64,000 nt of DNA from Dicyema japonicum (GCA_011109175.1 RDEW01000038.1:7616-71615), one strand, 5' to 3'; counted from the stretch's first letter, positions 50,221 to 62,967 are shown. The notes: a model not told the origin generated them from the letters alone. Translations and numbers: made by a program.

Positions 50221-50228
50221 CATTAGAG
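50221..50228 (+). repeat. hAT target-site duplication, right (CATTAGAG)
   Basis: Exact copy of the left flank, directly after the right inverted repeat. Confidence 0.95.
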
Positions 50229-50229
50229 A

Positions 50230-51180
50230 TTAGCTCCTGGAATACACCGCATTTGGCCTGTGAAGGACAGGATTGGTGTCATCCAAATAGATCTAAGTGA
50301 CCCAAAATAAAATTCGCGATGGTTTGCCGGTAGAGTGTTACAATTGAGTTATCCCAATTCAAAGGGATCCTCTGAACAAGTGCACGTCCTCTGAAGGCCT
50401 TTGGTGAAGAGTTGCTTCACATGAGGCAATCAGCCAATCGTAGACAATATTCACTTTCTTCTGGGAATTAGAAAGGTTACGTGTTGGAATGATTAAATCG
50501 ACCGCGTAGAATAGTAAGACGGTGAGTCATGAAAGAATAGGTTGAAAAGAGTCGGAGAGCAGAGAACTCTGAGGCACTCCATTTGGTAGTAATCGTGATG
50601 ACCACAAATAACTCTTCACGTCTTCATTCTTTAATTTTTTGTCACGTGCTATGATAGTGCACCTCCTTAGATATAGGCTTAGTTTATGTATTCATGCTTG
50701 ATGTTCCAAGAGGACATTTTGTTATTAAAATACAGACTCTCCTTCACCTAATGGACACGTGAGCTATACTGTCTGCTATTGAGAAAACTGAACAAAAATA
50801 GAACTGGTTGCATGTGTATAGTGATCATAAAATATAGTCTATTTGAATCACCGGGTAGACATATTAATCGATGTTTTCCGTGGTTCTACTATAGCTTCAA
50901 GTTTGGGTGTACTTTTGAAGCAAAAATCTTCCCAAATGAGGGATTTCTTCAAATCTGTATCGAATACTTTGTCAATTTCAATGGAGACCAATGTCGTACG
51001 CATGTGAGGTGGAGTAGCATTAAGTCGTCAGCAATAAATTTAGATGGCCTAGTTAAATGCTTAGTGCTAGATCTTCCTGGACGAAAACCGTGTTGGAATC
51101 CAGGCTGAGGAGGATACGAAGTAATGACAGAGAGTACAAGTTTTTCGAAAATTTTTGATTGTGTGCAGGTTAGGGAGGTT
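50230..51180 (-). pseudogene. LINE RT fragments interrupted by a repeat
   Basis: On the minus strand 50610-50230 reads a degraded RLLPNGVPQ motif followed by a YAVDLI box, and 51180-50860 reads SIEIDKVFDTDLKK, RT motif A, so the two pieces are in the correct order for one minus-strand LINE. Between them lies the duplicated segment 50630-50850. Confidence 0.6.
50630..50850 (+). repeat. Duplicated segment, copy 2
   Basis: Close copy of 43355-43575 in the same orientation. It lies between two halves of a minus-strand LINE and looks inserted there. Confidence 0.75.
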
Positions 51181-51289
51181 GACCTCTGTAAGCAGAAGTA
51201 GTTTGCATCAAAATATCTTTTCGATTATTTAAATCATAATTTTGTAAATAAATAAAAATTCCGTGAAAATAAAATTATAATTTTTATGT

Positions 51290-52150
51290 TCGTTATTGTG
51301 TTCCATGTCGAAAATCATGGAAAGGCTGGTTCTCTCAAAAATCAAAGATTTTCTCCCAGACATGTCATTTCAACATGTTTTTGAAGAAGAGAGGTCTACT
51401 TCGACCCTTTTATTAAGGGTTGACTAACTTTATACGACATAGTTTTTCGCACAGACCGGGACACATGGAGACTGTAATTTGCTCCATTAACATCCATAAA
51501 CCTTTCGACTCTTCACGGAAGATTCTTTGAAAATTTTCCAAACAAAAATACCTGGAAAGCTTAAACTCTGGTTAGCTAACCTCCTTAGCGGCCGAATGGG
51601 ATGTGTCTGCATCAGACAGTCAAAATCTATTTCCCGGTTTTCAAGGATCCACTTTGTCTCCTTTTTTATTCAAGTTATTCATGGCCGATCTCACCACATC
51701 GGATGTCGAAAATGATATTCTTCGTTCTTATGCCGAGACATCATCGTAGCTTCCGCGATCGGGACATCCAGACAGCTCTTTGAGATTGCAACAAAACCTG
51801 GACCTCCTTAACGAATGGTTGTTGAAGAAACTCCTGACGACCATCACTAAGCAGTCCGTCACGACTCTTCTATCATCAGACAAGAGACTGGGAACAACAA
51901 ACAATAGTCTTTAGAAGATCTCAAAAGATCCTTGGAATGATTTTTGACATGCACATGTCATTCTCGTCCCATGTTGAAAATGTTATGATAAAATGTGTAA
52001 AGATGACTAACGTGTTGAAATGTCTCTCTGGTCTATGGAGCTCGGAAATTATCCTGTTTTGAATTCTATATACAACCAATACATTGATGAATGTATTTCT
52101 TATGCATTTATCATGAGGCTAATTGTTGGGATTTGCCTTACACGTGGATT
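51290..52150 (+). pseudogene. LINE RT fragment (family A)
   Basis: Plus-strand copy of the family A RT: a VFEEERSTSTLLLR-type finger region near 51380, SINIHKPFDSS (motif A) at about 51490, LANLLSGRMGCVCIRQS, and a decayed YADDIIVASAI box near 51730, followed by the region shared with 1-515 and 35380-35900. Multiple stops. Confidence 0.75.
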
Positions 52151-52199
52151 ACCTCAAAGAGCTGCATCGCTATTGGAGAGTCAACGACCGAATATGTGT

Positions 52200-53800
52200 C
52201 CTACAAGTCAAACTAAATGATTTATGCCCGTCCAAGAGTCTATTAACTGTCATAAATGTCTATGCACCACACTGCGGACGAGTAATCAAGAACCCAGGTG
52301 AGCTCGAGGAATTCTACTCAGAACTATCAAGCACACATTCGAATAATTCTTCCTAGTCCCTTGTTTTTATAGCGGGAGATATGAATGCAAAGGCCAGAAT
52401 GCGAATAGGACCTCAAGAATCCTCTATTGGAAGACACGGGCGCGTAAGGAGAAATGCCATCGGGAGCCTCTCTGGTGAACTTCTGCGTGGCAAATAGCCT
52501 ATTCCTATGCAACACGGCCTTCACGTACTCAGCTCGCCACAAGACGACATGGCACGTCAAAGGAAAAACTCTGTTGGGGAGACCGTGAATATATATAATC
52601 AAATCGATTACATCTGCCGAAAGTCTGATAAACACTTGCTAAATGATGCACGTTCCTACTAGGGGACAACAACTGAAGCGATCATAGGATTGTTATTGCA
52701 GAACTGTCTGTAAAAAAGCACTTGACTGGGAAAAATATATTGATAACGCGATAAGTCGAGACAAAGGCCCAATATAGACTTTCAGACAGAAAAACTGTGG
52801 TTAGAGCGCACCTGTAGGGCTAAATATCACGAACAAATCGAGACTCTCATGGAGAAAACCGTACCGGAATCATCAGTACGAACTTTGTGGAATCCAACAA
52901 AGTAGATAATCTCTAAGTCTGCTGATATATACCTTGGAGTTCGAAACCATCACGGCCTAAAATTGGATCACCACCCGAACGTGCCAGATATGGCAAAGCA
53001 TTGTAGAGTGCTAAGCTAAAAGCGGCAAACATATCAGACGAGAGTATAAAAAAGAGCTTAAAATCCAAAAAAAGAACAGAAATGGAAAATCAAAAAGATG
53101 AACAGACAACATTCACGGAAATTATTTCATCCCTATTAAAAGATGTGGAGTGCCTAAAGGAAGAATAACAAGAATGCTGGGCCAGACAACATAAGCCCTG
53201 AGCTTTTAAGATATGGGCAAAAAAAACTTAGTGAAAAAATTGCAAAAACCCTAAATGACATTTTTGAAACTAATGCCGATCTAGGACTTGGAAATGGATT
53301 ATTAATACCCATAAAAAAACCGAACAAAGCAAAAGGACCAGTAGAAAATCTTCGCCCGATCATACTTCTGAACTCGATATGCAAGGTGCTGACAACCATA
53401 GCACTAAGTCGGATAAAGGGTGTGGCGGATCTATACCTACCAGCAAGTTAAAATGGGTTTCGAAAAGGAAGCGGACATTATATGGAGCCATAGATGGCGC
53501 TGTGCAATGCACCAAAGATTCAAAAGCACAACGACCGTGTTGGGAATAGTTCTCTCCAGAACTTTCGACTCAATAATCAGACAGAAACTGATGAATGTGC
53601 TTGAGCAAATATTGGATGAATCGTCGATTAGGATAATCAGACTACTTACGAACACAAGATTATCGATGAGGACAGAAAGAGCAACTTCCCGCAGTTTCAA
53701 AACAACGATTGGGACACCCCAAGGTGATTCCCTCTCCCCTTTACTATTCATCAAATACGGTAAAACCTCTTTGTCGTCTCTCGAATCCTCCGCATTGTAA
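52200..53800 (+). pseudogene. Non-LTR retrotransposon EN and RT (family D)
   Basis: Plus-strand endonuclease pieces at 52220-52680 (SLLTVINVYAPHCGRVIKNP, FIAGDMNAKARMRIG, IYNQIDYI) related to the 33-kb element, then an RT region at 53260-53760 (NLRPIILLNSICKVLT, SRIKGVADLYLPAS, and a decayed GTPQGDSLSP). A linker region with stops joins them. It ends at a T-rich run next to the RLE-type LINE on the other strand. Confidence 0.8.
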
Positions 53801-53859
53801 AAATAATTTTTTTTATTTTTTTAATTATTTTTATTTTTTAATTCAAAAATTTTTTTTAA

Positions 53860-56660
53860 CAATTAAACAAATGTCAGTTGAGGAAGCTGTTGCGTGGATT
53901 GCGAACGAGTTCCCTCGGAGTATGGCTATTCCTATCTTTTGTCTTAGCCATAACCCTTCTCGTTGATCCCTTTTTTTCTGGCAAGTAATCCTCCGAGTTC
54001 TCGCAAGAACTCAGCCGTCATTGGACCAACGGCTCCCGATGATTCGATCGCAACAGGAGTAAATCGGTAGCGATCCCCGAGGCAAGAATATTTCTTGATT
54101 TTTATTTTCCGCAGTCGAAGTAGCTGCTCCAGGTGTCTGAACCGATTTAAAAATGTTCGTGCTTGAGAACGTGTCTATGCAAGTTGCGTCCCAGACCAAA
54201 GATCTTCCAGACGTGAAGGGGAAAAGGGTCATCCCGTCAGGTCTCTTCCCATCTCTCGATCAAGACCCACTGGTTCAAGCTGTGCTGGGAAGCCTGAAGC
54301 CTTCAGAGCTCTGACGATCACATCATTCAGAGCAGCATGACGTGGTCCCCTTCCGGCGCTTCTTCTGCAGGACAGCGGGTGCAATCCTTTCGCATCGACT
54401 ATTTTCCCGCATCGGCATCGGTGCTCCTGGCAAACGTCTAGTCCAGCCTTTGTCCGATTCCAATCCTCAAAGAATCGTCGTCCAAAAAGGTCCCGAGGTT
54501 TGGGCAAGGTATTGCACCAAGCCATGCTCCACTCCCTCTATTTGAAGCTGACACCAAACAAGCCAGACGATGTTGATTTGAATCTTTTTTAAGGTCTTCC
54601 AAAATTTTGGAGCAGACAATGTCATCCCAATTACTTTGCTTCGTTGTGTCTTCTGGGATTTTGAGTCCGGACCCGTTCCATTTCCGACAAGCTTCTTCAA
54701 ATGACTCATTCCAGCGAAGTCCAATAGTGCTATGAAGGACTTGCCGTGTCAAATGGCTGCAGCTTGAGAGAGACGATAGGTATGCCGGGTACGCAACCTC
54801 CAGCGCCGAACTCATTCCGACACCCCAAATCCAGAGGGAAGCTTACATTGTTTCCAACCAAGTTCGTCGATGCGGACGTTAATTCGTGACTCAACTGTTT
54901 GCTTGAGAGATTTGTCTATCGAAAGAGATGTCATATTGTTCGTAGCAGGGTGAACATCGGAGTAGATATAAAAGGTAGTCCTGTTTCTCATCGAAAGATG
55001 TGTGAGAGTCGAGACATGACAATCTTTTCGCAAGGCGTGTTAATTCTTCATTTTTGGAAAGTAGATGGTTCTTGAGTTCTTCGCTGAGTGGGAATCCGAG
55101 GAAATATAATTTATCAACTGGCACAGTCGGGATCCCAGAAAGCAGTTCGTTAAAAGACTCCTTGATAGAGAGGAAGTCGGTGTATGGATATGAGACATTT
55201 ATTAGCTCTGATTTGTTAACATTGATGTCCAAGCACAAATGTTTTAAAGCGGGTAACGCTTTACGTAATGAATTGTATGTTTCTTTGAACGATCCTCCAA
55301 TTGTGGCATCATCGAGGTACCAGAGATTTAGCTGAGCATCAATTGAACTCACAACCTCATCAATGGTCAAGGCAAATAATAGAGGTCCGAGCGGATCTCC
55401 TTGTTGACACCCGTTTTTGATTTAATAATTTCATTTTCAAAACCAAAGACGTATCTTCCCCATAGGATAAATTGACAAAAGGTAAAAGCTTTTTAACCCT
55501 CTTCCAACACGTTTTCATAATTTCATCTCTTCTGAGAAAATTGAACGCATTCGTTATGTCGAACTTGATTCCAATGCATTCGTTTAAAATATTTTTCTGT
55601 GTGAAGAAACGCCTTGCTGCATGAACCGCAACTTCACATCCGTTCTGGATTCTAACACCCATTTTTTTAGGAAAAAACTCCTCTCCGAGTTGTCGGCTCA
55701 CCAAGGTCGATGCTATTTTTGCTGCAAGTCTTCTGAAATAGTTCCCGACCGCTATGGGGGGATTCCTCCGTTTTTTTGAAAGCAAGTAGCCTTGCAAGAA
55801 GACAATTCTCTGCATATTTTGGGATGTCGTCATTAACCATTTTTCTGATTAGTCCGTAATTGATTTGACAAGACAGCGTTCCAGCTTCCAGGAATGGACG
55901 TAAGTCCTTAATATGCCAGACGTAATCTGGATGCTTTATATAAGGTATTTAGGACCTCAGGAGTACAAGACAATACTTGTCATCGGATGTGATAACCCGT
56001 AAGGCTGCCCGCACGTCGTCTTCCAGAAGTTTCCGTTTACTCTCTCCTTTAGTTTGTTGGGCATCTTTATGAATGCTCCTCTGGTTTCGACCTCATTAAC
56101 ATTAACTGGATGTTCAAGTATACGTGTATGTTATGCAGCTAAAATTCATTATGTTCGTTTCATTTCCTCGGATAAGTTGAGTCGGGATGTTTCTTTATTA
56201 TTGTCCTAAGATTCCTTGTAGGTATTCCGAGTGCGACAGGTGCAAAGCATATAAGTTTTAGCCAGGATCCCAACTGTCAGAGGATAGTGCTGATCAATGC
56301 ATCTGAAAGACACGTTGCTGCGGCAATTCGTACTCCTTTAGGGATTTTTACTGGATCTTCAAGAGAGTATGGTCTGTATGTGCATTGTAAAGTTTGGCTA
56401 AGTTATTTTTCCCGCCTGGGGCCTCCATTCCAATACAAGAAAGGCACAGCCAACTCGACAGCGTCTCGGCGCAAGCTTTACTTATTTTTATGCAGCCCAG
56501 ATGGGCGAATGATTCACATTGTGTAGAGTTAATCCCATATTTCCTGATGTTCGATTGTCCACATAATAACATACCTGATTTGTCCGTACTGGATTTGTTC
56601 TCGTACTTTGTCTTCTTTTCGTTCTTTATTTTCCATGAGATTTTCTTCAAAAATACTTTA
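53860..56660 (-). mobile_element. Non-LTR retrotransposon with PHD finger, RT and restriction-like endonuclease
   Basis: Reading right to left. 56650-56350: a zinc-finger/PHD-like domain (LLCGQSNIRKYGINSTQCE, FAHLGCIKISKAC, SSWLCLSC). 56100-55830: a linker. 55833-55360: RT with PIAVGNYFRRLAAKIAS, IKFDITNAFNFLRRD, GCQQGDPLGPLLFAL. 55370-54890: catalytic box LWYLDDATIGGSF and thumb. 54525-54000: a C-terminal nuclease region with HRCRCGKIVDAKGLHPLSC (a CCHC-like zinc site), RHAALNDVI, KRPDG and GRSLVWDATCID, the RH...PD...D order of R2/NeSL-type restriction-like endonucleases. Each block sits in its own frame because of small indels, so the copy is dead. C-terminal tail matches 49137-49463; the RT matches 63080-64000. 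Confidence 0.85.
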
Positions 56661-56719
56661 AAAAATAAAAAAATACTTCTACACGAGACATCATCTTTTT
56701 TGTGTTGTTGGTCCTAATG

Positions 56720-57900
56720 AAACGTAAATCTTTTCCGGAGATTTAAACGTGTTATTTCAAGACGACCCTTTAATGACCTGAGGAGCAAAAGGAATGTATC
56801 CACCTTGCTTTTTTTCAGAATTATCTAGGAATCGATATTTGAAGTTCAATGAAATCGAAGAGGATACCATGTCGTGGATTGAACTGATGGAAACCAGAGA
56901 GGCAAATCTTAATGACGCGATATTCCTAGGGTTTTTCAAAGAAACGTCAAATAGCTGATTTTAAAGCCAGTCGTGGATGGATCGAAAAATTTAAAAGACG
57001 AAATGGGTTGAAATTGAGGAATTTTTATGGAGAATTATCTACAGAGAATTTCTCAAATTCTGAAGTTAATGATTTTTTCATTATATAACAGCAAAAATAA
57101 AATTATATGGTGAAGAAAATGTCTATAATGCAGCTGAGACAGGATTATTTTATAAAGCTCTTCCATGCAAAAGCATTTTCAAGATGAAGAGATACGGGCA
57201 TAAATTATTGACGGATCGAATATCGATGATGCTTTGTTCAAATATTACTGATAAAATAACACCATTCATTATTGGAAAATTCAAAAATCATAAATGCTTT
57301 AAAAATTTTAGCTACCAAAGTTTTGTAACCTATAATAATTCTAAAAAGCATGGATGGATTCCAAGTTATTCAATACATTTTTGTTTGAATGGGATATCAG
57401 GTTGGCTAAAGAAAAACGCAAATACTACTTGAACTCGGAAAATCATCATCCGAGGCATGTAAAGAAATAAGCCTTAAGGATGCTATAATTTATACCCATC
57501 AAGCATGAGCAAAGCTAAATAGTACAACAATACTGCTTTCGACATGCTAAATGGACCCAAGATTTTGTTGAAGAAATTAATGACGAGATTTCGGCTGAAA
57601 CTTATCATAATTCGTGTCAAGACTACAAAAAATGATCCAATTCCAGATCATGAGTTTCTTCTTTATGAGTATACAGAGAATGAAGAGATTCTGGAAAATT
57701 TGGATGAAAATACTAAATGATTAATGGTGGAGAACAAAGGAATGAACAAGTCGTTTTAGACTACGATGCAGTGAATGTTGTCGAAACATTGAGGAAGTAG
57801 TTCAAACAAAAGGATGAAATTAACTTAAATGTCTTCAATCACCTGATGTTAGAGGAAACATCAAAACAAATACTAAAACGATTTAAAGGAAATTAATGTT
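56720..57900 (+). pseudogene. pogo/Tigger-type DNA transposon transposase
   Basis: Plus strand, in order: a CENP-B-like DNA-binding part (METREANLNDAIFLGFF, then ADFKASRGWIEKFKRRNGLK), the start of the DDE domain (LYGEENVYNAAETGLFYKAL), KDRISMMLCSNITDKITPF, IGKFKNHKCFKNF and a tail to about 57710. Stops and frame changes at several places. The terminal inverted repeats were not recognised. Confidence 0.85.
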
Positions 57901-57959
57901 TTCATTTTTTAATTAGTCTTGGCCTGTAACTCCCATGTCAAGAGGATTCTACACTCTCT

Positions 57960-59015
57960 ACCTGAATTCTATATTGACAAGGACGCCAGCCATGCTCGTG
58001 AGCCTGGAGCCGCACTTATTAGCTTTCCCTGACTTCCTCGTTCTTTCAGAGGCTTGACGATGCTATTTGCTGGAATTCGTTCAAAGATTTGCTAGTGTCA
58101 TCTAGCCAGAATCGCCATGCCTGTTGTTGTCAGGGCGTACGAAGATGTGATGTTACTAATAAGCTCGCTCTTACTAGAGAGCTGAAGATTTACTAAGAAG
58201 GAAAACACTGGCAAATGCAGCACTGGCTAACTGAGGAAAGGATGACTAAGAGCCAAAGCACTTGGAATTGACATCAGATGCAGGCTTTACAACGCCTTTG
58301 TGAAACTGATCCTACTGTACAACGCTGGGACTTGGGTAAGTTCCTTCAACAAACTAACGAAACTGGATTCGTTCCACAGAGGGCAGCTAAGAAGCTTTCT
58401 CAGAATGGAGTGGCCACGTAGAATATCAACCAGTGGTATTTACAACAAGTTTATGTGTTAAGTACATCAGTAAGGATGTGATAGATGCCCGGTGGAGGCT
58501 ATTTGGACATGTATTACGAATGAACTCTGACGCACCCGCTAACAAATCGATGGAAGATTACTTTGACAGTTGCGACAAACCCTTCCGCGGACAACCAAGA
58601 ACGACATCTAAACCTGTTGTGAACGTTTCTTTATTATCCTTCATGTCCTTTTATCGTACAACGCGTTTCTCTATTTTTTCAGATTTCTGAAAGTCTGCTC
58701 GGGACGACGAGATTGCTGATGGGTTGAAGAGCTGGTTGGTGGCTCTCTTGATACACACCCACTGAGAAACTAAACCAATATTCTTAACAAAAAGACTCAT
58801 TCGACCCTTATGGAAAAGGATTTGTCAGGGAAACAGCCATTCCATTCTATCAGCTGGATTATTTTAATTGTCTTGTTTCGTAAGAAATTGTTTTCTTAAA
58901 AAAAACAAATTAAGATCGCTTGCATTCGACAGAGGAAAATGGAAAAGATTAACGCTTAATGTTGTTTTGAGTGTTGCACATGCGGGGGCTTTCGTGAAAG
59001 TGCCTTAATAATAAT
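57960..59015 (+). pseudogene. LINE RT C-terminus and 3' end (family C)
   Basis: The plus strand has LFKXIRCRLYNAFVKLILLY and NAGTWVSSFNKLTKLDSFH near 58290, KYISKDVIDARWRLFGHVLR at 58455-58520, and MEDYFDSCDKPFRGQPRTT; after an insertion-like gap the 3' end follows at 58935-59012, ending GGCTTTCGTGAAAGTGCC and TTAATAATAATA. The terminal hairpin is nearly perfect here. Confidence 0.75.
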
Positions 59016-59639
59016 AGATGCATCGTGTTCAATGCTCATTTGCTATACTTCCATGCACAACCACAATTCAAGAAACCTTCACGAATGTCATTGGCCATAA
59101 TTCCGAGTCTATGAAAATTAAAGCACTTCTACTTGAACGGCAGCGACAATTTGTTAGGGCGACCAACCTATCAAGCGACCCCCTTTGCGACACCTGTGTC
59201 AAATACCACGAAAACCACCTGAGATAGGTGAAACTCCAATCACTTCGGTCTGGGATCACTTAGCTAGGACATTTTTAACCCAATGATCCTGAGGAAATAA
59301 TAGGACTTTAAAAATAATTTTTGTTCAATAAAAAAGCTTGGCGAAGTGACCGACTTAGGAATATCGGAAATCAGAACTTCTGGACAAATGAAGGAAGTGC
59401 TGGATACACACAGTATACGGGATCAAATCCAGTCTGGTTAAAAGTGAAAATACTTGGATGATCACACGTCAAATGCAGGGGATCACCTTGTCGAAAGGCT
59501 GAAGTGATGGCGTACTTTATTGCATTAAATGTCTACTTTTATTGCATTAAGTGCGGCCCTCACGCGGACTTCGACAAGCATAAGCGCGGCCCGTGATGAA
59601 TTAAGATTTCATTCCAAATACTTACATAAACGCCCATGA

Positions 59640-59920
59640 AAATATAATAATAGACAATTACTTTAACAATGAGAGCAAACGATCGTTCAGAGGAAGGCCT
59701 AGAGTCACTCTCCCTGTGGCTCTAAACAAGGATCTTAATGAAATTGGAAAAAAAACTTAAATCTACAGAAGACGTAGAAGATCTACGAACAGATGCGCAA
59801 AGCAGAGGTCGATGGAGACGCCTAGTGAAGCAAATTTTGAAACGTGTGGCACAAACGGGACCTTAGTTAATATAACGTTCCTTGGTTCTGTGAAAGTGCT
59901 TTTTAATAATAATAAATGTC
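59640..59920 (+). pseudogene. LINE RT C-terminal block and 3' end (family C)
   Basis: Plus strand: SFRGRPRVTLPVALNKDLNE, then EDVEDLRTDAQSRGRWRRLV and KRVAQTGP with the stop, followed by the 3' end TTGGTTCTGTGAAAGTGCTT and TTTAATAATAATAAATG. This is the same terminus as at 19.45 and 22.75 kb. Confidence 0.8.
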
Positions 59921-61780
59921 TACTTATCTTTATGATAGGTAAAAGCCCATATTTTTCTTTCAGTCCTCATAAACGAGATGACGAATTTAGGAGACGTCAG
60001 AAATCAATGTTCTGAATAAAAGATGCATTTGTAGATGAACGAAGTATCAAGGTTCAGAGTATTCGACTATTTCCAAAATTTATTTTATTCAAATCTGGCA
60101 CTTTCATTTTCAAAAGCATTTCTATGGAAAGGACTCTTAGTGAAATCTTACAAGTTGATGGGAGAGAGGTCGTAAATTTTAAGTAACGTATTTTATCAAT
60201 TTAATGAAATTAGCTTGTAAACTAAGAGAATTCTTACCTTTAAGGGAATATAGAAGTTTCGAATCTTTAACTAACCGACATTAGTGATTAGCGTGGGTTA
60301 CTCCATTTGAAAATCAAGGACTCGGGAGCCAATATGATTTCGTGTTAGGATTCTGGCAAGTGATTGGAATTTTGTTATGAGAAGCAGAAAACCATTCATT
60401 GATCGGAAATATGTCAGAGCATACATGCTCGGTATTGATTCTTGTATATGAATTGAAGGATGCAATATCTTCGATCGTGATGAATTAAGATTTCATTCCA
60501 AAATAGGTTGACTAGTGGCGCCGTCATCAGTGTTTCATCACTGCGGAACTGGATTGTCTTCTGGACTCACACAGGCGAAAAGAAAGGAACGAGAAATCAA
60601 GATATTCAATGTCTTGGATTAATTAGCATGACTGTTCTTACTTCATAGATAGTGAGTTCTGCCTAAGGTGAGGCTTAAGTAATGGAAACATTACTACTCC
60701 TTTCCAAGACGGCTGTTTATCTATTTATTACAAAATGTGGATTTTTATGGTTTTTTCTCAAAACGAAGGTATTTTAATAAAAATCGTTTAGGACGTATTC
60801 AGGACTAATTTTTGTTTGACTTGATAACGGAAAATTTTCTAAGATGTCAATGGATTAATTCTCGAGCGTTCTGATCAAGGACCTCACGTCCATCTCTACA
60901 GAATCATTGAATTATGATTTTTAAATACATAAATATTATTTGGAAACTAACGATTTTAAGGAACAACTAAATAATAATGACTTTTTAATTATTTTGAAGG
61001 AAAAGTAGGGTATTTATTCACTTTACCTATATTCAATTGAATTATTAGTAATCTTGAGAAATCCAGTGTCCACTAAAATTAGTTAAATATATAATTCTTT
61101 CTTTTTCTGTCATTTAAATCAATTAAATATCTGATGAATATGTGAACAGCTGTGAAATCATGTCACTTCATAAAATACTCCTAAATCCTAGTTAATCAGG
61201 GTTATCGAATTAAATTACTGTTTTATTCCAAAACCCAATAAATGAGTGTTAAAAGTCATCATTTATTTTATTATTTTAGGATCACTGGGTTAAAAGAGAA
61301 AATATCCTCAGTTAACTAAGAGATCTCAGACCGACGAGGGGAGGGATACCTGCAAAGACGGGTATCCCATGCTGCTGTACTCATGAGACATATATTCAGC
61401 TCATTTGGAAGAGAGGAGGTATTATATCTTAAAAAATTTATAGAAAGGACTATTTGGAAGTTACGCTGGCCCAAAAAATTCATTGTCGTTTGATAATGTG
61501 CTTCAAGAGGCACAGATTCAGAATTAGAGCCGATGACTCTGTTGGCTGTTTAAGGACAAAAAAACACTGGGAAATAAACATTAACCACAACGCATTATCT
61601 CAAATCTTATCATAATTTGATTATCCCCATAAAACACAAATATATTAATAAAATTCATATTATTTGCATAAATTATTGTCAAACCCAAGTATTATAATTA
61701 AATTATGAATATGAAAGCAATAAATTAATCATCTATTACGGCTTTATCGCAATTATATAGAGCGATCGCGCTTATAACGT
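59920..61780. other. Gene-free stretch with one SINE
   Basis: Apart from the SINE at 60500-60640 nothing could be supported. The sequence is strongly AT-rich near 60900-61300 and 61600-61740. A TATATAG run at 61754 lies about 30 bp before the MAGUK start. Confidence 0.45.
60500..60640 (+). mobile_element. tRNA-derived SINE body
   Basis: Matches the SINE body: GGCGCCGTCATCAGTGTTTC, ACTGCGGAACTGGATTGTC, GGACTCACACAGGCG, and a purine-rich run with GAACGAGAAATCAAGA. The head and tail are absent or decayed. Confidence 0.7.
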
Positions 61781-61784
61781 TTTA

Positions 61785-62967
61785 ATGCTCAACAGGATTC
61801 TCAAGTGCAGTGAACCATATTATGTCAGGTTTTCTGGTTAAACTACCCAGAACCCATTTTTCATTCGAAAAGGATAATTTTCACGATCAAATGGAAAAGC
61901 TTAGCTTCAAATCCGGAGATATCCTCCACAGTTGAACTCTTCAGATCAGGATTGGTGGGTTGCTTGCCATGTAGATGAAATTACATGTGAGGATATTCCT
62001 GGTGATGGTCTGATTCCAAGCACTAACAAGTATTATATTAAGCTATTTTATTTAGAGCAAGGGTCATCATATCTCACAAAAATAAGAAAGTAAAGTTTAA
62101 TTTATCCAATCATAATGTATAATTATCTCACATATAAGAATAATGATACAAGTGCCTCATACAGTATAGGTTGTTTTAGCAACTTTTTAAGACTCCGAGC
62201 AAACAAAATGACCATTTTGAATGTACTAAATATATTATAAGTAGTAAATATTGCTGATTTTATTAATCCATACACTAAAGTGTGGAAAAACTGAATGGTT
62301 TGGCTGATAACTCTATGAAATAGATCGTAATCGACCTGTTTTAATATATGCGCTAGATATCAAGAGGATTATCTATGATCTCATGAGTAGATCTCAGAAA
62401 AATACAGATTCCCATACCCCGTAATTATTGTAATTATCTAAAGATACTACCAAGGACTCCAAACCCGGAGAGCAAGATGGGGTAAATTACTATTTTTGTT
62501 GCGAGGAAATATTTAATTCGATGGAATTCATTGAATTTGGATTTTACAAAAAACATAAATACGGAATTTCAGCTGAAGAAGTCAACCGAGTTTTGGAAGT
62601 ATAAGCATAACTTTTTAAAGAGCGGCCGAATTTGTCTTTTGGAAATACGGCCAGAGTCAATAATGTATCTCCAATGTGAAAACATCTTCCCAGTCGTTAT
62701 ATTCATTAGAACTCCATCATATGAGGAAGCCAAGTTTGCAAGCTGTGTCGATTAATAGATAGATTATACATTCAGGAAGACAAAATATTTATGAAGCATA
62801 CAAGGATAATCTCTTCTTTTGAAAAAATCTACTCACATCTGTTTACAGGTCTTTCTTATGTTATTTTAGAAATTATTGAAGAAACGAATTCATCTGAGAT
62901 GCAGAAAATGGTTGAAGAGGCCATCGAGCGTCATATTCACAATAAATATGTATGGATCCATACTTAG
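61785..62967 (+). CDS. MAGUK scaffold, SH3-guanylate kinase-like part only
   Basis: A membrane-associated guanylate kinase homologue of the DLG/MPP type. Splicing (61829-61850, 22 nt; 62030-62055, 26; 62599-62620, 22; 62849-62869, 21) joins: the SH3 start PYYVRTHFSFEKD, SFKSGDILH, DQDWWVACHVDE and GDGLIPS; the GK domain RPVLIYALDIKRIIYDLMSR, SKPGEQDGVNYYFCCEEIF, MEFIEFGFYKKHKYGISAEE, SGRICLLEIRPESIMYLQ, FPVVIFIRTPS; and the end YVWIHT. The GK P-loop GxxGxGK is absent, as in other MAGUKs, so no kinase activity is expected. No PDZ or L27 domain lies between the ATG at 61785 and the SH3. A frame step at 61931-61944 fits only a 14-nt GT-AG gap, and two more steps (near 62110 and 62750) are not fully resolved. 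Confidence 0.85.

Noticed and set aside
53154-53754. Minus-strand ORFs of 81 and 105 codons
   Set aside because: They lie antisense to plus-strand RT sequence of the 52-53.8 kb LINE.
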